Origin: Bacteroidales bacterium
GTDB taxonomy: Bacteria > Bacteroidota > Bacteroidia > Bacteroidales > WCHB1-69
Assembly: GCA_031257735.1 (NCBI GenBank)
Contig: JAIROC010000346.1
Span: 1 to 11,532, forward strand
DNA length: 11,532 nucleotides
Reading direction: 5' to 3'
Shown piece by piece: positions 1 to 7,373 of this stretch. Both the position numbers and the translations under genes were made by a program. Position 1 is the stretch's first letter; each line of letters opens with the position of its first letter. Below the pieces are notes generated by a model that was given only the letters and a program-made list of their open reading frames with translations, was not told the DNA's origin and made no database searches.

Positions 1-51
1 GATTCAGACAAAAGTAGAGTTTCTTCATTCGTCTATCAAATTATCTGTAGA

Positions 52-88
52 TTTGTTAGATTTACTTTGAGAATTTTATGTACCTTTG
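52..88 (+). promoter_or_regulatory. Probable recA operon promoter (Bacteroidota type)
   Basis: TACCTTTG at 81-88 matches the Bacteroidota -7 consensus TAnnTTTG. A TTTG at 52-55 could serve as the -33 element, but the 25-nt spacing is long, so the upstream half is uncertain. The recA start lies 41 nt after the -7 box, leaving a short AT-rich leader. The next four genes follow with almost no gaps, so this promoter probably serves all five. Confidence 0.6.
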
Positions 89-129
89 TAGCCTATTCGA
101 ACAAGAGTTAATAATTAAAATAAAAGATT

Positions 130-1140
130 ATGTCAAAAGAGATTAGACCTGAAAATGCAGAGAAATTAAAAGTATTAAATTCCACGTTGGAACGTTTGGA
201 AAAGGTATATGGCAAAGGAGCAATTATGAAATTAGGAGATGCTCCCATAGAAAATATGAATGTAATATCGACGGGCTCAATAGGATTAGATATTGCGCTT
301 GGCGTAAATGGTTTTCCGAGAGGGAGAGTAATAGAAATTTTTGGTCCTGAATCATCGGGAAAAACTACCCTCGCCATACATGCTATTGCAGAAGCTCAAC
401 GTAATGAAGGAATAGCCGCTTTTATAGACGCCGAACATGCTTTCGACAGATTTTATGCGGAAAAATTAGGCGTCGATGTTCAAAATTTATTGATTTCTCA
501 ACCCGATAACGGAGAACAAGCGCTTGAAATAGCAGACAATCTGATTCGTTCTGGAGCTATTGATATTATTGTTATCGATTCTGTTGCGGCGCTAACCCCT
601 AAAAGCGAAATAGAAGGAGAAATGGGCGATTCTAAAATGGGATTACAGGCACGTTTGATGTCTCAGGCTTTGCGTAAACTTACATCTACCATCAGTAAAA
701 CCAATTGTTGCTGCATTTTTATCAATCAGTTAAGGGAAAAAATTGGCGTTATGTTTGGAAATCCCGAAACAACAACAGGAGGAAATGCACTTAAATTTTA
801 TTCTTCCGTACGTTTGGATATTCGTCGTCAATCTCAACTGAAAGATGGAGAAAATATAGTGGGAAATCATGTGAAAGTAAAAGTTGTTAAAAATAAAGTA
901 GCTCCTCCCTTTCGTTCTGCCGAATTTGATATTATGTATGGCGAAGGTATCTCAAAAACAGGAGAAATTATTGATTTGGGGGTAGAATATAATATCGTGA
1001 AAAAAAGCGGCTCATGGTTCTCTTACGGTGAGACAAAATTAGGACAGGGAAGAGAAGCTGTGAAACAATTATTGCAGGATAATCCTGATTTGGCAACAGA
1101 ATTGGAAGGAAAAATCAAAGAAGCCATTAAGGAAAAATAG
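130..1140 (+). CDS. recA: Recombinase RecA
   Basis: RecA is the ATP-dependent DNA strand-exchange protein of homologous recombination; it also acts as co-protease in the SOS response where LexA exists. At 336 aa it is full length for the family. Visible motifs are the Walker A loop GPESSGKTT (residues 72-80), FIDAEHAFD (98-106) with the expected catalytic Glu 102, the Walker B strand IIVIDS (136-141), the L1 region EGEMGDSKMGLQARLMSQ (152-169), FINQ (197-200) and the L2 loop GNPETTTGGNALKFYS (210-225). The ATG at 130 places the short N-terminal helix in the expected position; no Shine-Dalgarno is seen, as is usual in Bacteroidota. It is the first gene of a five-gene string, with the next start 5 nt after its stop. 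Identification is essentially certain. Confidence 0.98.
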   Translation: MSKEIRPENAEKLKVLNSTLERLEKVYGKGAIMKLGDAPIENMNVISTGSIGLDIALGVNGFPRGRVIEIFGPESSGKTTLAIHAIAEAQRNEGIAAFIDAEHAFDRFYAEKLGVDVQNLLISQPDNGEQALEIADNLIRSGAIDIIVIDSVAALTPKSEIEGEMGDSKMGLQARLMSQALRKLTSTISKTNCCCIFINQLREKIGVMFGNPETTTGGNALKFYSSVRLDIRRQSQLKDGENIVGNHVKVKVVKNKVAPPFRSAEFDIMYGEGISKTGEIIDLGVEYNIVKKSGSWFSYGETKLGQGREAVKQLLQDNPDLATELEGKIKEAIKEK

Positions 1141-1145
1141 ATTCC

Positions 1146-2159
1146 ATGTCAGGAAAAAGAAATTGGTCGTTGGTAATTTGCGTGATTGTTGTATTCTTTT
1201 TTTCCTGTTCCAATAAAGACAGTGAAAAACAATACGCATCCATGCCGGAAGAACTTGTTAAGTTATACAAAGCTATTGAGAAAGATCCCAATAATGTAAA
1301 TTTGTATTTGGATTTATCCAAGTATTATGTTGGTGTTAGACAACTTGACAGCGCTTTAAATAATGCTCTTATTGCTCTTCGGCTGGATACGACAAATGCT
1401 AGTGTTTACGTAGCTGTTTCAGACGTATATTTTGCGATGAAATACATTGAAAATACCGAAGAAATGTTGGAAAAAGCAATTGCTTTAGACCCTAAAAACA
1501 ATGAAGCCTATCTGAAATTAGGAGAACTATATTTCTTACTGAAAGAATATAAACAATCGGAAGCAATATTGATAAAAGCTATTCAGGAAACAGCTTATAA
1601 TCCTCGTGCGTATCATATTTTGGCATGGAATTATCGGGAAAAGGGAGATACCTTACCAGCTATTCGCAACTATCTTATCGCGGTGGAACAAGACCCTGAC
1701 TATTTCGACGCTTACATGGAATTAGGCATATTATATCATTGTAAACATAACCCATTGGCAATAGATTATTATAATAACGCATTAAACGTGCAGCCCAATA
1801 ATATACAGGCATTGTACAATCTGGCAATGTTTTATCAGGAAACTGAAGAATATGAAAAGGCATTGGAAAAATATCGTATGATTTTGCAAATAGATGAACA
1901 TAATAAATTCGCCTTTCATAATATGGGATGGATTTATTTGATGGGACAGGATAAATTTGAAGAAGCTATTGTCTTTTTTACAAAAGCCATTCAACAGGAT
2001 ACGACATATATAGAAGCTATATACAATAGAGGATTAAGTTTTGAGCAACTCAAAAAATATGATAATGCCCGACAAGATTATATGTATTCCCTACAATTGG
2101 AAACCAATTATCTATTGGCTATTGAGGGATTGAACAGACTTGATAAATTGCAAAAATAA
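1146..2159 (+). CDS. TPR-repeat lipoprotein
   Basis: This 337-aa protein begins with a basic stretch and a hydrophobic segment (about residues 8-20) ending FFFSC, so Cys21 is a plausible lipidation site and the protein probably sits on the periplasmic side of a membrane. The rest, from about residue 35 to the end, is a run of roughly eight 34-residue tetratricopeptide repeats. Units such as NNEAYLKLGELYFLLKEY, NIQALYNLAMFYQETEEY and YIEAIYNRGLSFEQLKKY show the TPR spacing of small and aromatic residues. TPR solenoids bind protein partners; no catalytic motif is visible and the partner cannot be read from sequence. It starts 5 nt after recA and ends 4 nt before the permease gene, so it is likely cotranscribed with both. 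The fold is certain; the specific role is unknown. Confidence 0.9.
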   Translation: MSGKRNWSLVICVIVVFFFSCSNKDSEKQYASMPEELVKLYKAIEKDPNNVNLYLDLSKYYVGVRQLDSALNNALIALRLDTTNASVYVAVSDVYFAMKYIENTEEMLEKAIALDPKNNEAYLKLGELYFLLKEYKQSEAILIKAIQETAYNPRAYHILAWNYREKGDTLPAIRNYLIAVEQDPDYFDAYMELGILYHCKHNPLAIDYYNNALNVQPNNIQALYNLAMFYQETEEYEKALEKYRMILQIDEHNKFAFHNMGWIYLMGQDKFEEAIVFFTKAIQQDTTYIEAIYNRGLSFEQLKKYDNARQDYMYSLQLETNYLLAIEGLNRLDKLQK

Positions 2160-2163
2160 TTTT

Positions 2164-3327
2164 ATGGCTTCTGATTTTAATATAAAGAGATTTTTCCATG
2201 TTGTTTCTATATTATTGGGACTTGGATTGTTTCTCTTTATTGCGTGGTATTTTTCATCGGTTACAATTTATGTTATTGTTTCTATCATTGTTACCCTCTT
2301 GTGTTCTCCAATCAAACAATTGTTTGCGCGAATACGGTACAAAAAATTTAAAATAGGCAATACTTTGGCTTCTGCGCTTTCGCTTTCGCTGGTTGTGATA
2401 GTTTTATTGTTATTGTTTCACATTGTATTGTTTCCTGTTTCAAAACAAATCAATGCAATCGTCTCTATTGATACTGACAATATCGAAACTACCTACAATA
2501 AAGCATTGAATTATATTGACGGCAAATTAAAATACTATCATATCATTGAGGCAGAAGAGAATTTGGAAGATATTATTGTTCATACAGCCTTTAGTTATAT
2601 CGGACAGATGAATATTTCCTCTGCTTTTGGGGACATTGTTCATGCAATAGGGGCGGTTTTTCTGGGTATTTTTTCTGTTTTGTTTATTTCCTTTTTCTTT
2701 TTGAAGGATTTTGTTAATCTGCAACAGTCAATCATAAACATAGCTCCTGCAAATCATCGAACAGAAGTCTTTCATATTTTGGAACGCTCAAAACGATTAC
2801 TTTCCAATTATTTTGTAGGGCTGTCCATAGAGATGATTTTAATGGGATTACTTGAATTTATTATTCTATCTCTGTTGGGAATTGAAAATGCTCTCTTGAT
2901 TTCTTTTTTAGGAGGGATTATGGTTGTTGTTCCTTATATTGGTTCTTTGATAGCTTGTATTGCAGGATGTTTCATTGCAGGGATAAGCGGATATATTGTT
3001 TCTCCTGATGCAAATATATCAATTATACTTGTTAAAGTTTTGGCAACATTTGTTTGCTGCCGCATAGTGGATAATTTTTTTCTGCAACCTTTTATAGCGT
3101 CCAAATCGGTAAAGGCTCATCCGCTTGAAATATTTATTGTGGTGTTACTTTTTGGTTCTCTAGCAGGCATACCGGGCATGATGCTTGGAATACCTGCTTA
3201 CACTGTGATACGGATTATTGCTCAAGAGTTTTTTGGCTATACTAATTTTGTAAAAACACTGACCTCTCGCATGAAACAAAACACAGACGAAACGCAAAAC
3301 AATAATAATAATTCATTCAAACCATGA
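2164..3327 (+). CDS. AI-2E family transporter (PerM/YdiK-like permease)
   Basis: This is a multi-pass inner-membrane protein of 387 aa, the usual size for the AI-2E transporter (PerM) family. Two hydrophobic segments open the protein, a third lies around residues 65-90, then comes a soluble stretch, then several closely spaced segments in the C-terminal half. Family hallmarks are the VVVPYIGSLIA region and the late block FLQPFIASKSVKAHPLE followed by GIPGMMLGIPAYTVIR. The family was named for autoinducer-2 export, but members have varied or unknown substrates, including Na+/H+ antiport, so transport of AI-2 should not be assumed. I chose ATG 2164 over an upstream TTG at 2140 because the TTG lies inside the TPR gene. 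The stop overlaps the next start by 4 nt (ATGA), implying translational coupling. Confidence 0.92.
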   Translation: MASDFNIKRFFHVVSILLGLGLFLFIAWYFSSVTIYVIVSIIVTLLCSPIKQLFARIRYKKFKIGNTLASALSLSLVVIVLLLLFHIVLFPVSKQINAIVSIDTDNIETTYNKALNYIDGKLKYYHIIEAEENLEDIIVHTAFSYIGQMNISSAFGDIVHAIGAVFLGIFSVLFISFFFLKDFVNLQQSIINIAPANHRTEVFHILERSKRLLSNYFVGLSIEMILMGLLEFIILSLLGIENALLISFLGGIMVVVPYIGSLIACIAGCFIAGISGYIVSPDANISIILVKVLATFVCCRIVDNFFLQPFIASKSVKAHPLEIFIVVLLFGSLAGIPGMMLGIPAYTVIRIIAQEFFGYTNFVKTLTSRMKQNTDETQNNNNNSFKP

Positions 3328-3866
3328 CGTCAAAAAAACGTTCTATGGAAGACTTAAACCGTATGAATGCGGAAGACTTTAAACAAAGTCTTAAATATCC
3401 TGTTGTTGTTGTGTTGGATAATGTTCGCAGTATGAATAATGTGGGTTCTGTTTTTCGCAGTTGCGATGCTTTTCGGATTAATGAGATATATTTGTGCGGA
3501 ATAACAGCGCAACCGCCACATAAAGATATTGAAAAAACAGCATTGGGCGCTACCCAATCGGTAAAGTGGACATATTTTAATGCAACAGTAGACGCTGTTA
3601 CGGATTTGATAGATGATAATTATGCAGTATTTGCCGTAGAACAGGTCGAACAAAGCATTATGCTTGATGAATTTGATATAAACAAATATGAGAAAATAGC
3701 TTTGATTTTTGGCAATGAGGTTTTGGGTGTCGAACAGGATGTAATAAATCTATGTCATGGATGTATAGAAATCCCGCAATTTGGAACAAAACATTCTTTA
3801 AATATTTCGGTAAGTGTAGGAATTATATTGTGGCATGCCATCTATTTATACAACCGAAAACAATAG
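3324..3866 (+). CDS. SpoU/TrmH-family RNA 2'-O-ribose methyltransferase
   Basis: This 180-aa protein is a SPOUT-fold, S-adenosylmethionine-dependent methyltransferase that modifies a ribose 2'-OH of tRNA or rRNA. All three SpoU motifs are present. Motif 1 is NNVGSVFRSCDAF (38-50), with the catalytic-site Arg45. Motif 2 is IFGNEVLGVEQ (128-138). Motif 3 is IPQFGTKHSLNISVSVG (150-166), with the conserved SLN at 158-160; these last two build the knotted cofactor site. It has the short architecture without the N-terminal substrate-binding domain of RlmB, as in TrmH/TrmL-like enzymes, so the RNA target cannot be assigned. The start overlaps the end of the permease gene by 4 nt, and the following gene begins 6 nt after its stop. 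Confidence 0.92.
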   Translation: MTSKKRSMEDLNRMNAEDFKQSLKYPVVVVLDNVRSMNNVGSVFRSCDAFRINEIYLCGITAQPPHKDIEKTALGATQSVKWTYFNATVDAVTDLIDDNYAVFAVEQVEQSIMLDEFDINKYEKIALIFGNEVLGVEQDVINLCHGCIEIPQFGTKHSLNISVSVGIILWHAIYLYNRKQ

Positions 3867-3872
3867 CTTGTC

Positions 3873-5180
3873 ATGATTTTAATTTATACTGATACGGGAA
3901 CGGAACGTCTGACATACATTACCCAACATATCTTTGACAGTATATTGGGAATAAAATCACAGATTTGTACTGATATTACTGTTTTCAAAACATCCACAGA
4001 ATATAAAATCAATTATTCTGACAAGGATATGGACGATATTATTTCCATTGTACCGCATAGCCTATTGTTTGAAGAAAATATTACCCAACAAAGAATAGAC
4101 ATATCTTTGTACAAAAAAACACCTGTTTGTTTTCAAACAAAACAGTTTAATGAAATACTTCCTTTTGATGTGTTTGCTGCGTGCTTCTTTTTTATAAGTC
4201 GCTATGAAGAATATTTGCCGCATCAAAAAGACAAACATCAACGATATGATGAAAAAGAAAGTATCGCATATCAATATCATTTTTTGCATCTTGCTGTTGT
4301 AGATTGCTGGATAAAAGAATTGGCGCTTGCCTTGAAAAATAAGTATACGAATATTGTTTTCGCCGAAAGAAAATATACTTTTATTCCTACTTACGATATT
4401 GACAGCGCTTATGCATATCTTCATAAGGGATTTTTATGGAATATGGCAGGGGGAATTCGTTCTTTTTTAAGAGGTGATTTTAAAGAGATAATAACACGAA
4501 TAGAAGTCCTTGCAGGAAGAAAGCAAGACCCGTATGATACTTTTGATTATTTATCTGCTTTACATCAACAGTATAAATTGCGTCCGTGTTATTTTTTTCT
4601 GTTAGCCCGAAGATGGTCTGACTATGATAAAAATATCAATCCTTCCAATAAATATTTTCAGAACTTGATACAACAGTTAAATACTCTTTCGGATACAGGT
4701 CTTCATACTTCCTATTATGTGAAAGATAATCCGCAAAAGATAATTTCCGAAATAGCCTCGCTGCAGACTGTTTTACAAATGCCCATTACCAAAAACCGTC
4801 ATCATTATTTACGGTTTTCCTTACCCGACAGTTATCGTTTACTAATCTCCAAAGGGATAAAAGAAGAATACAGTATGGGATACGTGCAAACACTTGGATT
4901 TAGAGCAGGTACTTGCAATCCTTTTCTGTTTTTCGATTTACAAAACAACAAGACAACAGATTTGTTGGTATATCCATTGGTTTTTATGGAGAATGCCTTA
5001 TCTGATATGCAAGACCCTCATGAAATTGTAAAATATTTGTTGCCATATATTAATGAAGTCAAACGCTACAATGGCACATTCGTAACACTGTTTCATAACC
5101 AATCTTTTAAAACAGGAACAGAAGGTAATAAATGGAAAACCGTATACGAAACATTATTGCCTCATCTGAAAATCAATTGA
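3873..5180 (+). CDS. DUF7033 / polysaccharide deacetylase-like protein
   Basis: This 435-aa protein has a layout common in Bacteroidota. An N-terminal region of about 160 aa contains the segment FDVFAACFFFISRYEEYLP (98-116), which I associate with DUF7033. A carbohydrate-esterase-4-like domain follows. In that domain, TYDIDSA (173-179) stands where the metal-binding/catalytic aspartates of NodB-type deacetylases lie, GLHTSYY (276-282) carries a candidate metal-binding His278, and GFRAGTCNPFLFFD (342-355) and LFHNQSF (406-412) are further blocks typical of this subgroup. No signal peptide is visible, so it is probably cytoplasmic. Substrate and activity are not established; an envelope or capsular polysaccharide is a guess. 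It is the last gene of the recA string and is followed by a repeat-bearing intergenic region. Confidence 0.8.
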   Translation: MILIYTDTGTERLTYITQHIFDSILGIKSQICTDITVFKTSTEYKINYSDKDMDDIISIVPHSLLFEENITQQRIDISLYKKTPVCFQTKQFNEILPFDVFAACFFFISRYEEYLPHQKDKHQRYDEKESIAYQYHFLHLAVVDCWIKELALALKNKYTNIVFAERKYTFIPTYDIDSAYAYLHKGFLWNMAGGIRSFLRGDFKEIITRIEVLAGRKQDPYDTFDYLSALHQQYKLRPCYFFLLARRWSDYDKNINPSNKYFQNLIQQLNTLSDTGLHTSYYVKDNPQKIISEIASLQTVLQMPITKNRHHYLRFSLPDSYRLLISKGIKEEYSMGYVQTLGFRAGTCNPFLFFDLQNNKTTDLLVYPLVFMENALSDMQDPHEIVKYLLPYINEVKRYNGTFVTLFHNQSFKTGTEGNKWKTVYETLLPHLKIN

Positions 5181-5231
5181 AAATTGAAAATTAGCTAGGC
5201 TGCTCTTACGGGTGAAAATTGAAAATGAGCT
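5178..5231 (+). repeat. Short direct repeat pair after the deacetylase-like gene
   Basis: Two 19-bp copies of TGAAAATTGAAAATKAGCT lie at 5178-5196 and 5213-5231. They differ at one base and are offset by 35 bp. The first copy begins with the TGA stop codon of the upstream gene. The sequence GAAAATTAGCTA within the first copy recurs, inverted, at 9861-9872. Confidence 0.7.
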
Positions 5232-5463
5232 GACGCACGATGATGTTCAAACAATGCTGTCATTGGTAGAATGAACAGTATCCGCTTCCGTTCTTTTCGC
5301 GCCTTTATCCGGCAAAATCGAAAAATAAATGACATAAATTCATTTCGTTTTTGGCTGGCGATTTGTTATTTTAGAGTTCTTATTCTAGGGGACAGTAATA
5401 TATGTCATTGAAAACTAATCTAATGGTAGACGAAATAATCGTTTATTTTTTTTCTTTGTTTTA
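5181..5463. other. Intergenic region with repeat fragments
   Basis: I see no credible gene here. The first 90 bases contain the direct-repeat pair described separately, a 21-bp block (5186-5206) that recurs inverted at 9852-9872 with one mismatch, and the core GTTCAAACAATGCTGTCATT (5245-5264) that recurs at 9745-9764 with two mismatches. Between 5313 and 5365 lies a weak, interrupted AT-rich stem-loop: CAAAATCG pairs with CGATTTG, AAAAA with TTTTT and AAATGA with TCATTT. A 4-bp stem (ACGA/TCGT, 5430-5442) followed by a T-tract could be a poor terminator, but it is too weak to call. Confidence 0.6.
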
Positions 5464-5496
5464 TTGTCTTTTGTCAGGAAAAATCGTGTACTTTTG
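5464..5496 (+). promoter_or_regulatory. Promoter of the FKBP gene (Bacteroidota type)
   Basis: TACTTTTG at 5489-5496 fits the TAnnTTTG -7 consensus, and TTG at 5464-5466 lies 22 nt upstream as a -33 element. The first in-frame ATG is 30 nt after the -7 box, leaving an A-rich leader of about 20 nt. The open frame of the FKBP protein extends back through this promoter to a TTG codon; the promoter argues against that longer start. Confidence 0.75.
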
Positions 5497-5526
5497 CAGC
5501 ATAATTCTTTTAAAAAATTAAACAAA

Positions 5527-6219
5527 ATGAGAATAATTAAAGTATTAGGTATAGTAATCGCTTTTACAGCGTGTATAAACACAATCAACTGTCAGGAACT
5601 CAAAACGAAATTAGATTCTGCGGCTTATGTAATGGGTAGTCAAATGGGGGAATATTATTTCTTAAACCAAATTGAGATTAATGTGGAAGCATTTATAGCA
5701 GGATTAAGAGATGGATATAATGCCAATCGTCTAAAAATACAAGAACCACAAAAATCTGAAGTGATGAAGGCATTTGAAATGTATATGCAACAAAAACAAC
5801 AGGAAAAATCAGAACGAGATGCCCGATTTAATAAAGAGGTAGCCAAAAGTATTTTGGAACAAAATCGCCAAAATAAAGATATAAAGGAAACCTCAACAGG
5901 ATTACAATATCAGGTTATTAAAGAAGGTAAAGGCAAAAAACCAGTGGCAAGTGATAAAGTAAAGGTTCATTATGTTGGGACCTTGTATAATGGTACTGTT
6001 TTTGACTCTTCAAGAGAACGAAAAGAACCCATTACCTTTGGATTATCACAGGTTATCCCCGGATGGACAGAAGGTCTGCAACTCATGACAGAAGGAAGTA
6101 CGTATAAGTTTTGGATACCTTCCGAATTGGGTTATGGAAATCGTGCTACAGGAAGTATTCCTGCAGGATCATTACTTATTTTTGAGGTAGAGTTATTGGA
6201 AGTAAATCCTGCTGAATAA
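5527..6219 (+). CDS. Secreted FKBP-type peptidyl-prolyl cis-trans isomerase
   Basis: The protein is 230 aa. An N-terminal hydrophobic export signal covers residues 4-22; FTAC ending at Cys16 is a poor lipobox, so either a lipoprotein or an ordinary cleaved signal is possible. An FkpA/Mip-like helical dimerisation region (about 24-115) contains LDSAAYVMGSQMG and ends in a charged Gln/Lys-rich helix. The FKBP domain occupies 124-228. The active-site set is present: Tyr149, Phe159-Asp160, Val176-Ile177, Trp180, Tyr203 in LGYG, and Phe219. It therefore probably acts as a periplasmic or surface folding catalyst. The ATG at 5527 was chosen because an in-frame TTG 63 nt upstream lies in the promoter. 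The asd gene follows after 64 nt. Confidence 0.93.
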   Translation: MRIIKVLGIVIAFTACINTINCQELKTKLDSAAYVMGSQMGEYYFLNQIEINVEAFIAGLRDGYNANRLKIQEPQKSEVMKAFEMYMQQKQQEKSERDARFNKEVAKSILEQNRQNKDIKETSTGLQYQVIKEGKGKKPVASDKVKVHYVGTLYNGTVFDSSRERKEPITFGLSQVIPGWTEGLQLMTEGSTYKFWIPSELGYGNRATGSIPAGSLLIFEVELLEVNPAE

Positions 6220-6221
6220 GT

Positions 6222-6248
6222 AATTGGGATTATTGCAAATTGGGATTA
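6222..6248 (+). repeat. 11-bp direct repeat between the FKBP gene and asd
   Basis: AATTGGGATTA occurs at 6222-6232 and 6238-6248, separated by 5 bp, so the two starts are 16 bp apart. It lies 35 nt upstream of the asd start. A protein-binding site is conceivable, but nothing else supports it. No TAnnTTTG box is seen in this gap. Confidence 0.4.
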
Positions 6249-6283
6249 GCACATAATAACATTCTAATGCGAATTATCAACAC

Positions 6284-7276
6284 ATGAAAATTGCTCTTGT
6301 TGGGGTTACGGGATTGGTAGGAAATGTAATGTTGAAAGTCTTAGAAGAATATAACTTGGGAGATTTTGACTTGTTAGCTGCTGCTTCCGATAAATCTGTC
6401 GGGAAGGAAATTATTTTCAATAACAAAAAGCATAGATTATATTCGGTACAGGAAGTCCTTAACAGCATGCCGGACATAGCTATATTTTCGGCGGGGAGTT
6501 CGGTTTCATTACATTATGCTCCTTTGTTTGCGGAGAAAAATTGTTATGTAATTGATAATTCTTCGGCATGGAGAATGTATGCACATATTCCATTGATTGT
6601 CCCTGAAATCAATGCGAACAGATTAACCATATCAGATAAAATTATTGCCAATCCCAATTGTTCTACTATTCAAATGGTGATGGCGCTTGCTCCTTTGCAT
6701 ATCACTTTTAAGATAAAACGGATTGTCGTGTCTACTTATCAATCCGTAACAGGAACAGGAATGAAAGCCGTCAATCAATTGTTGAGAGAACGGAAAGGAA
6801 TAGATGGAGAAAAAATCTATCCACATCCTATTGACATGAATATTTTGCCTCATGGAGGAGATTTTGAAGCAAATGGATATACCACTGAAGAAACCAAATT
6901 AGTAAACGAAACTCGAAAGATATTAAATGATAACAACATTCAAATAACGGCGACAGTTGTTCGAGTTCCTGTTCTTGGGGGGCATTCAGAAGCGGTAAAT
7001 ATCGAATTTGAACAGGATTATTCTCTTGAGGCAATTTATAAAATACTTCGCAATACGCCGGGAATTATTGTTGAAGATGACCCAACAGCCAACAAATATC
7101 CCATGCCTTATTTTGCACAGGGAAAAAATGAAGTTTTTGTTGGACGCATCCGCAGGGATTTTAGCAGAGAAAATAGCTTAAATATGTGGATAGTATCTGA
7201 CAATCTTCGTAAAGGAGCAGCAACAAATGCCATTCAGATTGCGCAATATATTATTGCACAAGGATGGAAAAAATAG
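6284..7276 (+). CDS. asd: Aspartate-semialdehyde dehydrogenase
   Basis: This cytoplasmic enzyme makes L-aspartate 4-semialdehyde from 4-aspartyl phosphate with NADPH, the branch point to lysine/diaminopimelate, threonine and methionine. At 330 aa it has the family's normal length. The N-terminal nucleotide-binding loop is GVTGLVG (7-13). VIDNSSAWRM (89-98) and the catalytic-cysteine block NPNCST (123-128, Cys126) follow. STYQSVTGTGMKAV (150-163), PHGGDFEANGYTTEE (189-203) and RVPVLGGHSEAV (227-238), with the active-site His234, belong to the dimerisation/catalytic domain. The ATG at 6284 places the Rossmann glycine loop at the expected N-terminal position. It could be cotranscribed with the FKBP gene 64 nt upstream, because no separate promoter box is visible. 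Confidence 0.97.
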   Translation: MKIALVGVTGLVGNVMLKVLEEYNLGDFDLLAAASDKSVGKEIIFNNKKHRLYSVQEVLNSMPDIAIFSAGSSVSLHYAPLFAEKNCYVIDNSSAWRMYAHIPLIVPEINANRLTISDKIIANPNCSTIQMVMALAPLHITFKIKRIVVSTYQSVTGTGMKAVNQLLRERKGIDGEKIYPHPIDMNILPHGGDFEANGYTTEETKLVNETRKILNDNNIQITATVVRVPVLGGHSEAVNIEFEQDYSLEAIYKILRNTPGIIVEDDPTANKYPMPYFAQGKNEVFVGRIRRDFSRENSLNMWIVSDNLRKGAATNAIQIAQYIIAQGWKK

Positions 7277-7373
7277 CTTGTTCTCTGTCTTAGCAAAAAA
7301 ATTTTAAAAATAATCAAACAAATAAAAAACTTATATGTTATAACTCATAGAGCTATTTATTTCAACCAATGAT

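Noticed and set aside
1..129. SOS (LexA) box upstream of recA
   Set aside because: I looked for a palindromic operator around the TACCTTTG box and found none that is convincing; many Bacteroidota lack a classical LexA regulon.
2164..3327. Naming the permease as an autoinducer-2 exporter
   Set aside because: The family name is historical; nothing in the sequence or neighbours (no luxS or lsr genes) supports AI-2 as substrate.
4062..4424. 120-aa minus-strand reading frame
   Set aside because: It lies entirely opposite the well-supported deacetylase-like gene and resembles no family I recognise.
5313..5442. Rho-independent terminators in the gap after the deacetylase-like gene
   Set aside because: The stems are AT-rich, interrupted or only 4 bp long; none has the GC-rich stem plus T-tract needed for a call.
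5464..5526. N-terminal extension of the FKBP protein from TTG 5464
   Set aside because: The extension would contain the promoter and the transcription start, and would put 21 residues in front of a normal export signal.
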